64,000 nt of DNA from an uncultured Myxococcales bacterium (GTDB lineage Bacteria > Myxococcota_A > UBA9042 > CAIXZC01): the NCBI GenBank assembly GCA_903895725.1, contig CAITUV010000005.1, positions 62,001 to 126,000 of the forward strand, in the 5' to 3' direction. The notes beneath the pieces are model-generated. The model did no database searches and was not told where the DNA came from. It worked only from the letters and a program-made list of their open reading frames with translations. This document shows, piece by piece, positions 34,054 to 42,669 of the stretch (position 1 is the stretch's first letter; every line of letters starts with the position of its first letter). Made by a program: the position numbers and the translations under genes.

Positions 34054-34263
34054 ATGAAATCAATCAGCAGGAACACGGTAGTCGAGCTTCACGAGTTGTG
34101 CCTGGACATCTGTCCCTTCTCCGCGGGCAACCGCGAGGCAGTGTGCCCGAAGTGCCCGTTGTTCCGGCACTCGGTGGACAAGCAATGGCGGTTCGCGTTC
34201 GGCGATGCGCTCAAGCTGATCAAAGACTGGACGACGTTCTGCGGGAAGCAGCTTCCCCAGTAG
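34054..34263 (+). CDS. Small Cys-rich, probably metal-binding protein
   Basis: A 69-residue protein with Cys spacing C-x3-C-x10-C-x2-C (CLDIC, then CPKC) followed by His, and a later isolated Cys. This suggests a small zinc- or iron-binding fold. There is no signal peptide or membrane helix, so it is cytosolic. A promoter-like sequence and GAGGCGG precede the ATG. It lies 102 nt upstream of the Na/Pi cotransporter gene on the same strand and could be its regulator or just a neighbour. I do not recognise the family. Confidence 0.6.
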   Translation: MKSISRNTVVELHELCLDICPFSAGNREAVCPKCPLFRHSVDKQWRFAFGDALKLIKDWTTFCGKQLPQ

Positions 34264-34365
34264 CAATCCCCGAGCGAGGAGTGCTCCGCTGCCCCGCCCA
34301 TTTTTGCCCCCAGCGGTTCGAAGTGTTAATGTGAACAGTTGGCGAGCAACGCCATGGGGGAATCC

Positions 34366-35988
34366 ATGAGCTGGCTCAATCTGATCAACCTGCTGGGGGG
34401 CCTGGCCATGTTCCTCTATGGAATGGTGCTGGCCCAGAACGGCCTCCAGCAGGGGGCCGGCAGCAAGCTGAGGAACATCCTCGGCTCCCTGACGAAGAAC
34501 CGGTTCCTCGGGGTCGGCCTGGGGACGCTGGTCACCTTCCTGCTGCAAAGCTCGAGCGCCACGACGGTCATCCTCGTAGGGCTGACGTCGGCCGCCGTGA
34601 TCCCCTTTGCCCGGACGGTGGCCGTGATTCTGGGGGCCGACATCGGCACCACGCTGACGGTCCAGCTTATCTCGTTCAAGATCTCCCACTACTCGCTGCT
34701 GTTCGTGTTTGCCGGCTTCGTCACCTCGCAGGTGACCAAGCGCACGGTGACCCGCCACTTTGCCGAGGCCCTCATGGGGTTCGGCTTCATCTTCTTCGGC
34801 ATGCAGGTCATGGCCGATTCCACGGGGCCTCTGCGGGACATGCCCTGGTTCACGTCGCTCATGACGTCGCTGGCGGACAACCCGCTCCTGGGCGTCCTGA
34901 TCTCGACCGTTTTCACCGGGATCATCCAGAGCAGCGCGGCCACCATCGGCATCGCCCTGTCCTTTGCCGCATCGGGCACGCTGGCCCTGGAGCCGGCCAT
35001 CGCAATCACGCTGGGGGCCAACATCGGGACCTGTGCCACCGCGATCCTGGCCACGCTGGGGGGCTCCACGGTCGAAGGGCGCCGGGTTGCCGCCGCTCAC
35101 ATCGGCATCAAGATCGCCGGCGTGCTGCTGATGATCCCGTTCATCCAGCCCTTTGCCGACCTGACCCGAACCCTTTCGAGCGGTGACGTGGCCCGGCAGA
35201 TTGCCAACGCCCACACCCTGTTCAACATCTTCCTGGCCATCGTCTTCCTGCCCTTCACCAACCAGATTGCCCGGGCCGTCGAGAAGCTCATCCGCGACAA
35301 GCCCAGCCCCAACCAGTTCCGCCCCCGGTTCCTCGATCCGACGGCGCTTGAATCCCCCCCCCTCGCCCTGGCCAACGCCTCCCGGGAGATCCAGCGCATG
35401 GCCAACATCGTCGAGCAGATGATCATCGAGGCGTTCGAACCGCTCGAGAAGGACGATCTCGATCTGGTGGAGAAGATCACGGCCAAGGACCAGCGGGTCG
35501 ACCTGCTCGACAAGCAGACCAAGCTCTACCTCACCCACCTGGCCAAGGGAGGGATGTCCCCGGAGCAGGCCCGGGAGGAGTATGAGCTGGTCGACTTCTC
35601 CTCCGAGCTCGAGCGAATCGCGGACATCGTCTGCAAGAACCTCATGTACCATGCGCAGAAGAGGATCCGGAAAGGGTACAAGTTCAGCGAAGAGGGACTG
35701 CAGGAGCTGCGGGACATGCACAACCGGACCGTGGAGCACTTCCGGTTGGCCATTGCGGTATTCACCTCCAAGGATCCGGCCCTGGCCACCCGCTGCATCG
35801 AGGAGAAGCGGGTGCTGAGGAAGCTGGCTCTCGATCTGCGCCACAGTCACATCGAGCGGCTTCACAAGGGGGTCGCGGGGGCCATCGAGACCACCTCGCT
35901 CCACATGGATGTGCTCTACTCGTTTGCGTCCATCAACTCGTCCATCACCAACCTGTCGTACCGGGTGCTCGGATGGCGGGAGAACTAG
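34366..35988 (+). CDS. Na/Pi cotransporter family protein with PhoU-like C-terminal domain
   Basis: A 540-residue protein. The N-terminal ~310 residues are membrane helices with the two inverted signature repeats of the NptA/SLC34 family, QSSSATT at 61-67 and QSSAATIG at 188-195, each followed by a GADIGTT- or GANIGTC-type segment. The last ~220 residues are helical and PhoU-like (EIQRMANIVEQMIIEAFEPL, ELERIADIVCKNLM), as in many bacterial members. The predicted role is sodium-coupled phosphate transport at the inner membrane. The ATG at 34366 (MSWLNLINLL) has GGGGGA six bases upstream and is preferred over the TTG at 34339 and the ATG at 34354. Confidence 0.88.
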   Translation: MSWLNLINLLGGLAMFLYGMVLAQNGLQQGAGSKLRNILGSLTKNRFLGVGLGTLVTFLLQSSSATTVILVGLTSAAVIPFARTVAVILGADIGTTLTVQLISFKISHYSLLFVFAGFVTSQVTKRTVTRHFAEALMGFGFIFFGMQVMADSTGPLRDMPWFTSLMTSLADNPLLGVLISTVFTGIIQSSAATIGIALSFAASGTLALEPAIAITLGANIGTCATAILATLGGSTVEGRRVAAAHIGIKIAGVLLMIPFIQPFADLTRTLSSGDVARQIANAHTLFNIFLAIVFLPFTNQIARAVEKLIRDKPSPNQFRPRFLDPTALESPPLALANASREIQRMANIVEQMIIEAFEPLEKDDLDLVEKITAKDQRVDLLDKQTKLYLTHLAKGGMSPEQAREEYELVDFSSELERIADIVCKNLMYHAQKRIRKGYKFSEEGLQELRDMHNRTVEHFRLAIAVFTSKDPALATRCIEEKRVLRKLALDLRHSHIERLHKGVAGAIETTSLHMDVLYSFASINSSITNLSYRVLGWREN

Positions 35989-36026
35989 GGGTGATGAGTC
36001 AAAGCTGAAGGCAAAGGGGGCTGCTC

Positions 36027-36704
36027 GTGGATACGGTGCGTGACATACTCCTGGTGCTCATTCCGATGCTGCTGAGCTTGACCGTGCACGAATACTGGCA
36101 TGCCCGGTCCGCCCTGTGGCTCGGGGACGACACGGCATCGATGCAGGGGCGCCTGACGCTCAACCCGGTGGCCCACATCGACCTGTTCGGGACTATTCTG
36201 CTGCCCATTCTGTTCGTCTGGTCCAACTCCAACTTCTTCTTCGGCTGGGCCAAGCCCGTGCCGGTCAACCCGGTCCGGTTCAACCGGCGCTTCAACGGCC
36301 GGCGGGTCACCATGTCTACGGGCATGATGATCACGGCCGCGGCCGGTCCTCTGTCTAACCTGGGCTTCGGGTTCCTGGCCGCAGGGGCGCTCAAGCTGGC
36401 GCTGGTGCTGGGCATCGAGAGCGAGGCGACGCTGGTCATCCTGGCCCGGCTGCTCATGGTCAACTACGGTCTGGCCATCTTCAACCTGATCCCGTTGCCC
36501 CCCCTCGACGGCAGCAAGGTTCTGGCCGGCTTCCTCCCTCGAAAGGCCCAGGGATGGTTCGACTACCTCGAGGGCAACACCTTCGTGTCGTTCATCCTGC
36601 TCATCGCACTGCTCAAGACCGGTATCCTCGGCAAGATCATGTGGCCGGTCCTGGACGTCCTCTTCTCCGTGACCGATGCGATCTTCAACCTGCCCCTGAT
36701 GTAG
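36027..36704 (+). CDS. Site-2 protease-type (M50) membrane metalloprotease
   Basis: A 225-residue polytopic protein. His21-Glu-Tyr-Trp-His25 is the HExxH zinc site in the first helix. NLIPLPPLDGSK near 153-164 supplies the third ligand, Asp161. GNP- or NPVAHIDLFGT-type loops fit the short SpoIVFB/YwhC-like group of site-2 protease homologues. The substrate is unknown. The start is a GTG at 36027 with GGGGG upstream. The gene follows the cotransporter by 38 nt and is probably co-transcribed. Its stop codon lies 8 nt from that of the convergent sulfatase gene. Confidence 0.85.
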   Translation: MDTVRDILLVLIPMLLSLTVHEYWHARSALWLGDDTASMQGRLTLNPVAHIDLFGTILLPILFVWSNSNFFFGWAKPVPVNPVRFNRRFNGRRVTMSTGMMITAAAGPLSNLGFGFLAAGALKLALVLGIESEATLVILARLLMVNYGLAIFNLIPLPPLDGSKVLAGFLPRKAQGWFDYLEGNTFVSFILLIALLKTGILGKIMWPVLDVLFSVTDAIFNLPLM

Positions 36705-36712
36705 GGGTTCCG

Positions 36713-39652
36713 CTACTTGATCGTCTCCGCACCCCAGACACAGTGGCAGTTCGGGTTCGACTGCGTCCACGACGTGCAGTTGTTGACGCAGGTGCACTTG
36801 GTGGCGGAGCCCTCGAAGAGGAGCTTGCCCGCTCCACCGGTGATCGTGCACGTGCTGGTCGGGTGGTCGTGGAAGATCTGGCTGTTCCAGTAGCAGGCGC
36901 AGCTCGGGTTGGATACCTGGAACGCATCGCACTGCTGGACGCACTCGAAGTTGGTCAGGGTCTGCGTGAAGAGCGGGGCGTCGCACCCGCCCTCGATGAA
37001 GCAGGTGGCGGTCGGGTGGGGCTGGATGACCACCTCGGCCCAGAAGCAGGCGGCGTTGGGGTGGTCAACCGTGAGCAGAGCGCACTGCAGCTTGCAGAAG
37101 TCGAAGGAGGTATCGCCGGCCAGGTAGAGCTGCGCCCCGGCTCCCCCTTCCACCAAGCAGGTTCCGCCCGCATGGTCCTGGAAGACCTCCCCGTGCCAGT
37201 TGCACGCGGCGTTGGGGTTGGTCTGGGTGAGTTGGGCACACTGGCTCAGGCAGTCTTCCCAGCTGGTGGGGGCCTCGAAGAGGAGCGTCCCCGCTCCGCC
37301 GATGACCTTGCAGAGGGAAGAGGGCGGCATCTGGAAAACGTTGCCGTCCCACATGCACTTGCTGTTGGGGTTGGTCTGGAGGAGCTGGCGGCACTCGTCG
37401 ATGCACGCGGAGTACTCGTTGACCGCATCGAGCAGGAGCGCACCGGCGCCACCGGTGATGTGGCACTGGGCCTCGGGCATGGGATCCGGTCCGGAAGACG
37501 CCGCCACCTGGGTCTTGTACCCTTCGGCCCGGTAGCTGAGGCTGACCGCCTCCTCGGCCACGGCACCGGCCGACTGTCCGGGCGAGGCGGGCACGACGAC
37601 GCGAGCCACTCCGCCGTTGGTCGATGCCGTCAGGCTGAACAGCAGTGCCTCGTAGGCAGCCCCCGCCTCCAGGCCGTCCAGCGTGACGGAGTGGTCGGAG
37701 ACGTAGCTCTTGTGGTCGACCTCGTACACCGTGCACAGCGGGCACCCCTGCTTGCGGTAGACCACCTCCGTGGTGGCATTGACCGGTGCCTGCGCCGAGG
37801 CTTTCAGGCTCTGCCAGGAGACCGTGGCGCTGCCCTGAGACGTGCGGGTGACACTTACCGATGCCAGGGAGAGCCCCTCGTCATCGAGGGCCTCGGTCTG
37901 GTACTCGGCCAGGGTTCGAAGCAGGTCGTTCAGCCTCGGCCGCCAGGCCGGGTCCGCAAGCTTCGGCTGGAGCGCACTGGGCCCCTTCTCCACGTAGGGC
38001 AGCAGACTCGTCAGCTCGTTGGGATCCGACTGCAGGTCATACAGCTCCCACGTGAACGGGCTGAAGAGCACCAGCGGGACCGCCGCGGCATTGTCGTTGG
38101 GCTGCGAGAAATACCAGGTCGCCAGGTGGTGGCTCAGCTTGTACCCGTCCTTGAGCACCCCTCGCACCTTCGAGATGACGTCCTTTTGGGAATGGTACTG
38201 GAAGAACACCGACCGCCGGTGCACCCGCTCACCCCCCAGCGCCACCTCCCAGAAGCTCCGGCCGCTGTTGTCCGGCATGGCCGGAAGCCCCGCCCCTTCC
38301 AGCAGCGTCTGCCCCAGGTCCGTGCTCTGGATCAGCGCATCGTTGGTAACCCCCTTCGGGAGCTTTGCCGGCCAACTGATCACCAGCGGAACCCGCACCA
38401 TCTCGTCGTACAGGAACGGCCCCTTGAGGCACAGCTTGCGCTCTCCGAAGAATGCCCCGTTGTCCGAGAGGAACACGAAGACCGTGTTCTCGAGCTTGCC
38501 CGCAGCGGCCAGACCGTCCATGAGCGCGCCGACCTGCTGGTCCATGTAGTGGACCTGCTCGAACGCCCGCCGCATGTGCTCCGACACTCCGCCGGGCTCC
38601 GCACTGAACAGGTTGTACCCGTATCGCGACGGGCTGTTCTTCTGCTGCGGCGGCTTGCCGGCCAGCGAGTCCCCCGCCTTGGCCGGGTGGAGCGCTACGG
38701 GCATCTGGTTGGCCGAGTAGTGTGGAGAGCCGGGCGGCGAGTTCGACCACTGCTGGTTCGGCCCCGTGTCCGCCAGCGTCGACGGATGCGGTGCCCGATG
38801 TGCCACCCAGATGAAGAACGGGTCGGCCGACGGCTGCAAGGCGAACTCCATCGCCCGGTCGGTGATCATCCGGGTCAGGTGCACCCCCGGTACCGCCGGT
38901 GCCGCGTTCTTGAGCAGGTGGACCTTGGCGTTGTACATGTCGAACTTCGCCGGATCCACGGCGGAATCCCCTTCCATGTGGAAGATGGAGTCGAAGTGCC
39001 AGTCCACGTCCAGCGACCCCGGGTTGCTCGTGCCGATGTGACACTTGCCGAAGAAGCCGGTCCGGTAGCCGTGCTGCCTCAACCAGAGCGGCAGCACCAT
39101 GGTCGAGGCATCCTTGAACAGGTGACCGTTGGTCTCCACTCCCGACTCGGTCGGGTAGAGCGAGGTCCACAGCACAGAACGGGACGGCGCGCACTGCCCC
39201 AGCGGCAGGTAGAAGTTGGTGAAGTACACGCCGTTGGCCCGGAGCTTGTCCAGGTTGGGCGTCTTGATGATCGAGTTGCCCTCAAACCCAAGGATCCCTC
39301 GCGGCATGTCGTCGGCAATCACCACCACGATGTTCGGCGCTCCGGCCGGGGCCTTGTCCGCAAGCGTGGGCCGGTGCCGGTTGGCACGCACGTAGGCCGC
39401 AATCTCCTCCTCCGACCACTTGGGCAGCTCGTCCTCCCACACCCCTTCCTCATGGAGGTTGCCCACGGGACCCGCCTCGGGCAAAGGAGGAATGGAGAGC
39501 CACTCGTCCGGTTGCGGAATCCGTTCCGAAAGCGCCCCGGGATCGAGAGCGGGAAGACCCGACGGCTCGGGAAGCTCTCCGGCATCCTGGGTGCAGGCCG
39601 CGACAAGGCCCGCTCCGACCAGCAGGAGACTGGCGAACAGCACTCTGCGCAT
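36713..39652 (-). CDS. Sulfatase lipoprotein with five C-terminal Cys modules
   Basis: A 979-residue protein. The lipobox ends LVAAC (Cys20). NIVVVIADD (Asp114-Asp115) begins the sulfatase domain. Cys154-Ala-Pro-Ser-Arg is the CxPSR motif whose Cys becomes formylglycine, so this is a Cys-type sulfatase. SDNGAFFGE supplies later metal ligands. The domain ends near residue 610. A fibronectin III-like segment follows (ASVSVTRTSQGSATVSW), then five tandem ~48-residue repeats of the type CxIxGGAGxLLF, CxxxC and NPNxxCxW that I do not recognise. The enzyme should be exposed on the outside and hydrolyse sulfate esters of polysaccharides. No formylglycine-generating enzyme was identified in the window. 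Confidence 0.86.
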   Translation of the reverse strand: MRRVLFASLLLVGAGLVAACTQDAGELPEPSGLPALDPGALSERIPQPDEWLSIPPLPEAGPVGNLHEEGVWEDELPKWSEEEIAAYVRANRHRPTLADKAPAGAPNIVVVIADDMPRGILGFEGNSIIKTPNLDKLRANGVYFTNFYLPLGQCAPSRSVLWTSLYPTESGVETNGHLFKDASTMVLPLWLRQHGYRTGFFGKCHIGTSNPGSLDVDWHFDSIFHMEGDSAVDPAKFDMYNAKVHLLKNAAPAVPGVHLTRMITDRAMEFALQPSADPFFIWVAHRAPHPSTLADTGPNQQWSNSPPGSPHYSANQMPVALHPAKAGDSLAGKPPQQKNSPSRYGYNLFSAEPGGVSEHMRRAFEQVHYMDQQVGALMDGLAAAGKLENTVFVFLSDNGAFFGERKLCLKGPFLYDEMVRVPLVISWPAKLPKGVTNDALIQSTDLGQTLLEGAGLPAMPDNSGRSFWEVALGGERVHRRSVFFQYHSQKDVISKVRGVLKDGYKLSHHLATWYFSQPNDNAAAVPLVLFSPFTWELYDLQSDPNELTSLLPYVEKGPSALQPKLADPAWRPRLNDLLRTLAEYQTEALDDEGLSLASVSVTRTSQGSATVSWQSLKASAQAPVNATTEVVYRKQGCPLCTVYEVDHKSYVSDHSVTLDGLEAGAAYEALLFSLTASTNGGVARVVVPASPGQSAGAVAEEAVSLSYRAEGYKTQVAASSGPDPMPEAQCHITGGAGALLLDAVNEYSACIDECRQLLQTNPNSKCMWDGNVFQMPPSSLCKVIGGAGTLLFEAPTSWEDCLSQCAQLTQTNPNAACNWHGEVFQDHAGGTCLVEGGAGAQLYLAGDTSFDFCKLQCALLTVDHPNAACFWAEVVIQPHPTATCFIEGGCDAPLFTQTLTNFECVQQCDAFQVSNPSCACYWNSQIFHDHPTSTCTITGGAGKLLFEGSATKCTCVNNCTSWTQSNPNCHCVWGAETIK

Positions 39653-39742
39653 CCGCTACCTCCGCAGCGAGGACCGGCATCATTCTAGGTCAGGTCGGTC
39701 CTGGATCGCCAGAGGAATGTACCGGTCGGACGTTTTTTACCG

Positions 39743-39771
39743 TTGATGGCCGGCCGTCCCGGGGCTAGACT
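39743..39771 (+). promoter_or_regulatory. Sigma70-type promoter for the lipoprotein gene at 39812
   Basis: TTGATG (39743-39748) and TAGACT (39766-39771) with a 17-bp spacer, 40 nt before the ATG. The same -10 hexamer occurs upstream of the gene starting at 2612. Confidence 0.55.
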
Positions 39772-39811
39772 GGAGCGCGGTCAACCACCTGCAATTCTGC
39801 CGGAGGTCGGT

Positions 39812-41560
39812 ATGGTACGGGGTGTGAGACGCACCGCTTGGTTCGTGTGGATGCTGCTGGCCGTTGCATGCGGCAGTGCTCCGGCAACGACGGAGAAGGA
39901 CCTGGCCGACGATACCAGCCCACCACCGGTCGACACGGACGGCAAGGACTCGACTCTGCCCCGGCCGACGGACGTGCTGGAGGACGGTTCGGATCTTCCC
40001 GGCATCCCGGACGGCAAGTGGACCAAGGACCATAAGGAAGGGGAGGAGACCGTTGACGGGAGCGGCGATGCTTCAGGTGAAGTGACCGGAGACGTGACCG
40101 GCGATGTCGCCGTCGATGCCACGGGGGACGTGGCGGGGGATGCCGCCGGCGAGGTGACCGGGGATGCAGGCGGTCCGGACGCCTGCGTGCCCTCCTGCCT
40201 CGCTCTCGAGTGCGGTGCCGACGGCTGCGGCGGGAGTTGCGGGGAGTGTTCCCAGGGTACCTCGTGCCAGGCCGGTGAGTGCGTGCCCGAGTGCGGCCCG
40301 GAATGCCCGGGAGAAGGCGTCTCGGAGTGCCAGGGGGGAAGTTTCCGTGAGTGCGGCTATCAGGATGCCGACCCGTGCCTGGAGTGGAGTCTGGAGCAGC
40401 CCTGTCCGCAGGGGACCGAGTGCAAGGGCGGGGAGTGCCAGTGCGTCCCCGACTGCAAGGGCAAGGACTGCGGTGACGACGGCTGCGGAGGAAGCTGCGG
40501 GGGCTGCGAGCCCGTGGAGACCTGCTCGCTGGGGAAGTGCACGGTCCAGTGCCAGGACGATTGCGGCAAGGAGGGGCTGTTCGAGTGCTTCGGCGTCGGC
40601 TACCACCTGTGCGGCTACTTCGACGGAGACCTGTGTCTCGACTGGGGGATGGTGATTCCGTGCGCCCCCTTTGCGCCGTGCAAGGACGGCGACTGCGTCT
40701 GCCAGCCGCAGTGCCAGGGGAAGCAGTGCGGCAGCGACGGTTGTGGGGGCGTCTGCGGGCTCTGCCCCGCGGGGACGACCTGCACCAATGGCCAGTGCGC
40801 CGCGGCCTGCCAGGACGAATGCGCTCCGTCCGGCTTCTCCTCCTGCCTGGGGGACGGCTACAGGGTCTGCGGGCTCTATGACGACGATGCCTGCCTCGAC
40901 TGGGGAGAATGGGTTGCCTGCGCGTTCAATGAGGACTGCGTGAACGGGAAGTGCATCTGTCAGCCGCAGTGTGCAGGCAAGCAGTGCGGGGACGACGGGT
41001 GCGGAGGGACGTGCGGCAAGTGCGTGCCCGGGTTCTCGTGCACCGCAGGCACGTGCACGGCGGATTGCCAGAACGAGTGCGCCCCCGAGGGCATCATCTC
41101 CTGCTTCGGCAATGGGTTCCGGACGTGCGGGAAGTTCGACGACGACTCGTGCCTGGACTGGGGACTGCTGGTGTCGTGCAAGTCCGGCGAGACGTGCGTG
41201 AACGGGAAGTGCGTCTGCCAGCCGCAGTGTGCGGGCAAGCAGTGCGGGGATGACGGCTGTGGAGGGACGTGCGGCAACTGCGGGGCTCCTCTGTCCTGCT
41301 GGGATGGCCTCTGCCTGGCCGTTGCACCGGGGCTGTGTAAGGGAACCTACACCCCGTCAGCACCCGTCTGCCCCGGAATCGGATTCGTGGGGTGCTGCGA
41401 CGCGCTCGGCAGGGCCAACTGGTGCCAGAACGGGTCTCTCTACTGCATCGAATGTCCCACCGCAAGCCCCAAATGCGGCTGGGCCGGTACGGTCTACGAC
41501 TGCGGCACGGCCGGCCTGCCCGACCCGACCGGCACGAGCCCGCTCGACTGTCCCTTCTAG
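39812..41560 (+). CDS. Cys-rich repeat lipoprotein
   Basis: A 582-residue protein. The lipobox ends LAVAC (Cys20). The acidic linker contains a Val-Thr-Gly-Asp-type microrepeat (about 88-120). From 125 to 505, two Cys modules alternate: a CGxDGCGGxCGxC knot, and a ~40-residue unit with CQDEC, a GYRxCGxxDDDxCLDWG core and a final CVNGKCxCQPQC. The last ~75 residues form a different module (GFVGCCDALGRANWC, then CGWAGTVYDCGT) that occurs twice in the protein at 58584-61613. GGAGG lies six bases before the ATG. Frames starting further upstream lack a ribosome site. It is probably a surface structural protein. Confidence 0.84.
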   Translation: MVRGVRRTAWFVWMLLAVACGSAPATTEKDLADDTSPPPVDTDGKDSTLPRPTDVLEDGSDLPGIPDGKWTKDHKEGEETVDGSGDASGEVTGDVTGDVAVDATGDVAGDAAGEVTGDAGGPDACVPSCLALECGADGCGGSCGECSQGTSCQAGECVPECGPECPGEGVSECQGGSFRECGYQDADPCLEWSLEQPCPQGTECKGGECQCVPDCKGKDCGDDGCGGSCGGCEPVETCSLGKCTVQCQDDCGKEGLFECFGVGYHLCGYFDGDLCLDWGMVIPCAPFAPCKDGDCVCQPQCQGKQCGSDGCGGVCGLCPAGTTCTNGQCAAACQDECAPSGFSSCLGDGYRVCGLYDDDACLDWGEWVACAFNEDCVNGKCICQPQCAGKQCGDDGCGGTCGKCVPGFSCTAGTCTADCQNECAPEGIISCFGNGFRTCGKFDDDSCLDWGLLVSCKSGETCVNGKCVCQPQCAGKQCGDDGCGGTCGNCGAPLSCWDGLCLAVAPGLCKGTYTPSAPVCPGIGFVGCCDALGRANWCQNGSLYCIECPTASPKCGWAGTVYDCGTAGLPDPTGTSPLDCPF

Positions 41561-41642
41561 ACCGGATCGTGCTGACCGGGAGGCATTTGTGATGGTCCCC
41601 TCGATTCTGCTCGGGGCAGGCACGGGTCGATGGTCGCCTGCT

Positions 41643-42554
41643 CTACGAGTACCGGTCCTGGGTCCACGGGTCGGCCGTGTTGCTGTATCCCTTGGTCTCC
41701 CAGTAGCCCGGCTCGTCGTGGTCGAGTATGCGCAGGCCCGTGACCCATTTGCCGCTCTTGTAGAAGTACTTGTCCGGGACCAGGCCGCGGGCCGGACCGC
41801 CGTGCAGCGGTGACAGGAAGGGCCCGAACAGCCCGGTCGCGACCAGCACGTCCGGCTTGAGCGCATAGTCGAGGGGAATGTTGGTCGTGTACCCCTGCTC
41901 GCAGTCGAAGATCACGAACTTGGCCGAGTCCTTCAATCCGGCCTGCTCGAACAGGGTCGACAGCCGGACTCCCTGCCACTTGGCGTTGAGAAAGGTCCAG
42001 CCCGTCACGCAGTGCACGTTGCAGGTCAGGTCCACGTGGGGAAGGGCCGCAAACTCGTCCCAGGTGAGCAGGAGCTCCTTGTCCACCTCTCCTTTGACGT
42101 GGAACTTCCACTCCGATCGGGTGCGGGGGTCGGGGTTGTCCGACCCCATCTGCCACATGGTGTCCACCACCTGCTGGCCCGGTGGAATCTTGGGGCGGCC
42201 CGAGCCGTCAAGGTCCCCTCCGGCAGCGTCGTAGGCCCTCGTCCCCTCGTCCGCCCGACGCAGAAAGTCCTCCACCTCTTCCGGAGTCGCCTCGGGCAGC
42301 GTCGACAGGTCGTCCGGCAAGTCGATCCCCTGTCGTCCATCGAGGTATCCGTCCGGGTAGGGTCCGCCGTCGGTGCTCCGGGGTAGCTCTCCGTTTCCGC
42401 CGCTGTCGAGCGGTTCAGCCCCTGATGCGTCCATGTCGTTGCCATTGCCGTCCTCGTCCCGTCGGCATCCCCAGGGGATCCCGACGAGCCCTCCGGAGAC
42501 CATCACGACGACTCCTGCTGCCGTCCTGAGGAACCTGCGTCGTCCAGGCTTCAT
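41643..42554 (-). CDS. Tat-exported molybdopterin-dependent oxidoreductase (sulfite oxidase/MsrP-like)
   Basis: A 303-residue protein. Residues 5-10 (RRRFLR) plus a hydrophobic stretch form a twin-arginine signal. IPWGC (Cys30) could be a lipobox. The C-terminal ~170 residues match the oxidoreductase molybdopterin-binding domain: FHVKGEVDKELLLTWDEF, then VDLTCNVHCVTGWTF with Cys182 as the expected molybdenum ligand, then SPLHGGPARGLVPDKYFYKS, where the HGGPxRLxxP-type loop contacts the cofactor. No heme or dimerisation domain follows, so it is closer to the MsrP/YedY type. The substrate is unknown. GGGAGG precedes the ATG at 42554. The longer frame upstream is rejected. Confidence 0.86.
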   Translation of the reverse strand: MKPGRRRFLRTAAGVVVMVSGGLVGIPWGCRRDEDGNGNDMDASGAEPLDSGGNGELPRSTDGGPYPDGYLDGRQGIDLPDDLSTLPEATPEEVEDFLRRADEGTRAYDAAGGDLDGSGRPKIPPGQQVVDTMWQMGSDNPDPRTRSEWKFHVKGEVDKELLLTWDEFAALPHVDLTCNVHCVTGWTFLNAKWQGVRLSTLFEQAGLKDSAKFVIFDCEQGYTTNIPLDYALKPDVLVATGLFGPFLSPLHGGPARGLVPDKYFYKSGKWVTGLRILDHDEPGYWETKGYSNTADPWTQDRYS

Positions 42555-42573
42555 GAAGTACCTCCCGATTGGC

Positions 42574-42602
42574 AATGTGCACACGAAGCGTGGTGCGGTC
42601 AA
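42574..42602 (-). promoter_or_regulatory. Promoter candidate for the molybdopterin enzyme gene
   Basis: On the minus strand TTGACC (42597-42602) and CACATT (42574-42579) with a 17-bp spacer, about 20 nt before the start codon at 42554. Good -35, weak -10. Confidence 0.42.
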
Positions 42603-42617
42603 GGCCGCCGTTGGCCC

Positions 42618-42646
42618 TTGACGGAGAGCCGGTTTCCCTGCACTAT
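42618..42646 (+). promoter_or_regulatory. Promoter candidate for the pseudouridine synthase gene
   Basis: TTGACG (42618-42623) and CACTAT (42641-42646) with a 17-bp spacer, 24 nt before the GTG start at 42670. It is divergent from the promoter at 42574-42602. Confidence 0.42.
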
Positions 42647-42669
42647 CCGCTCCGAGTGAGGAGCGGCTC

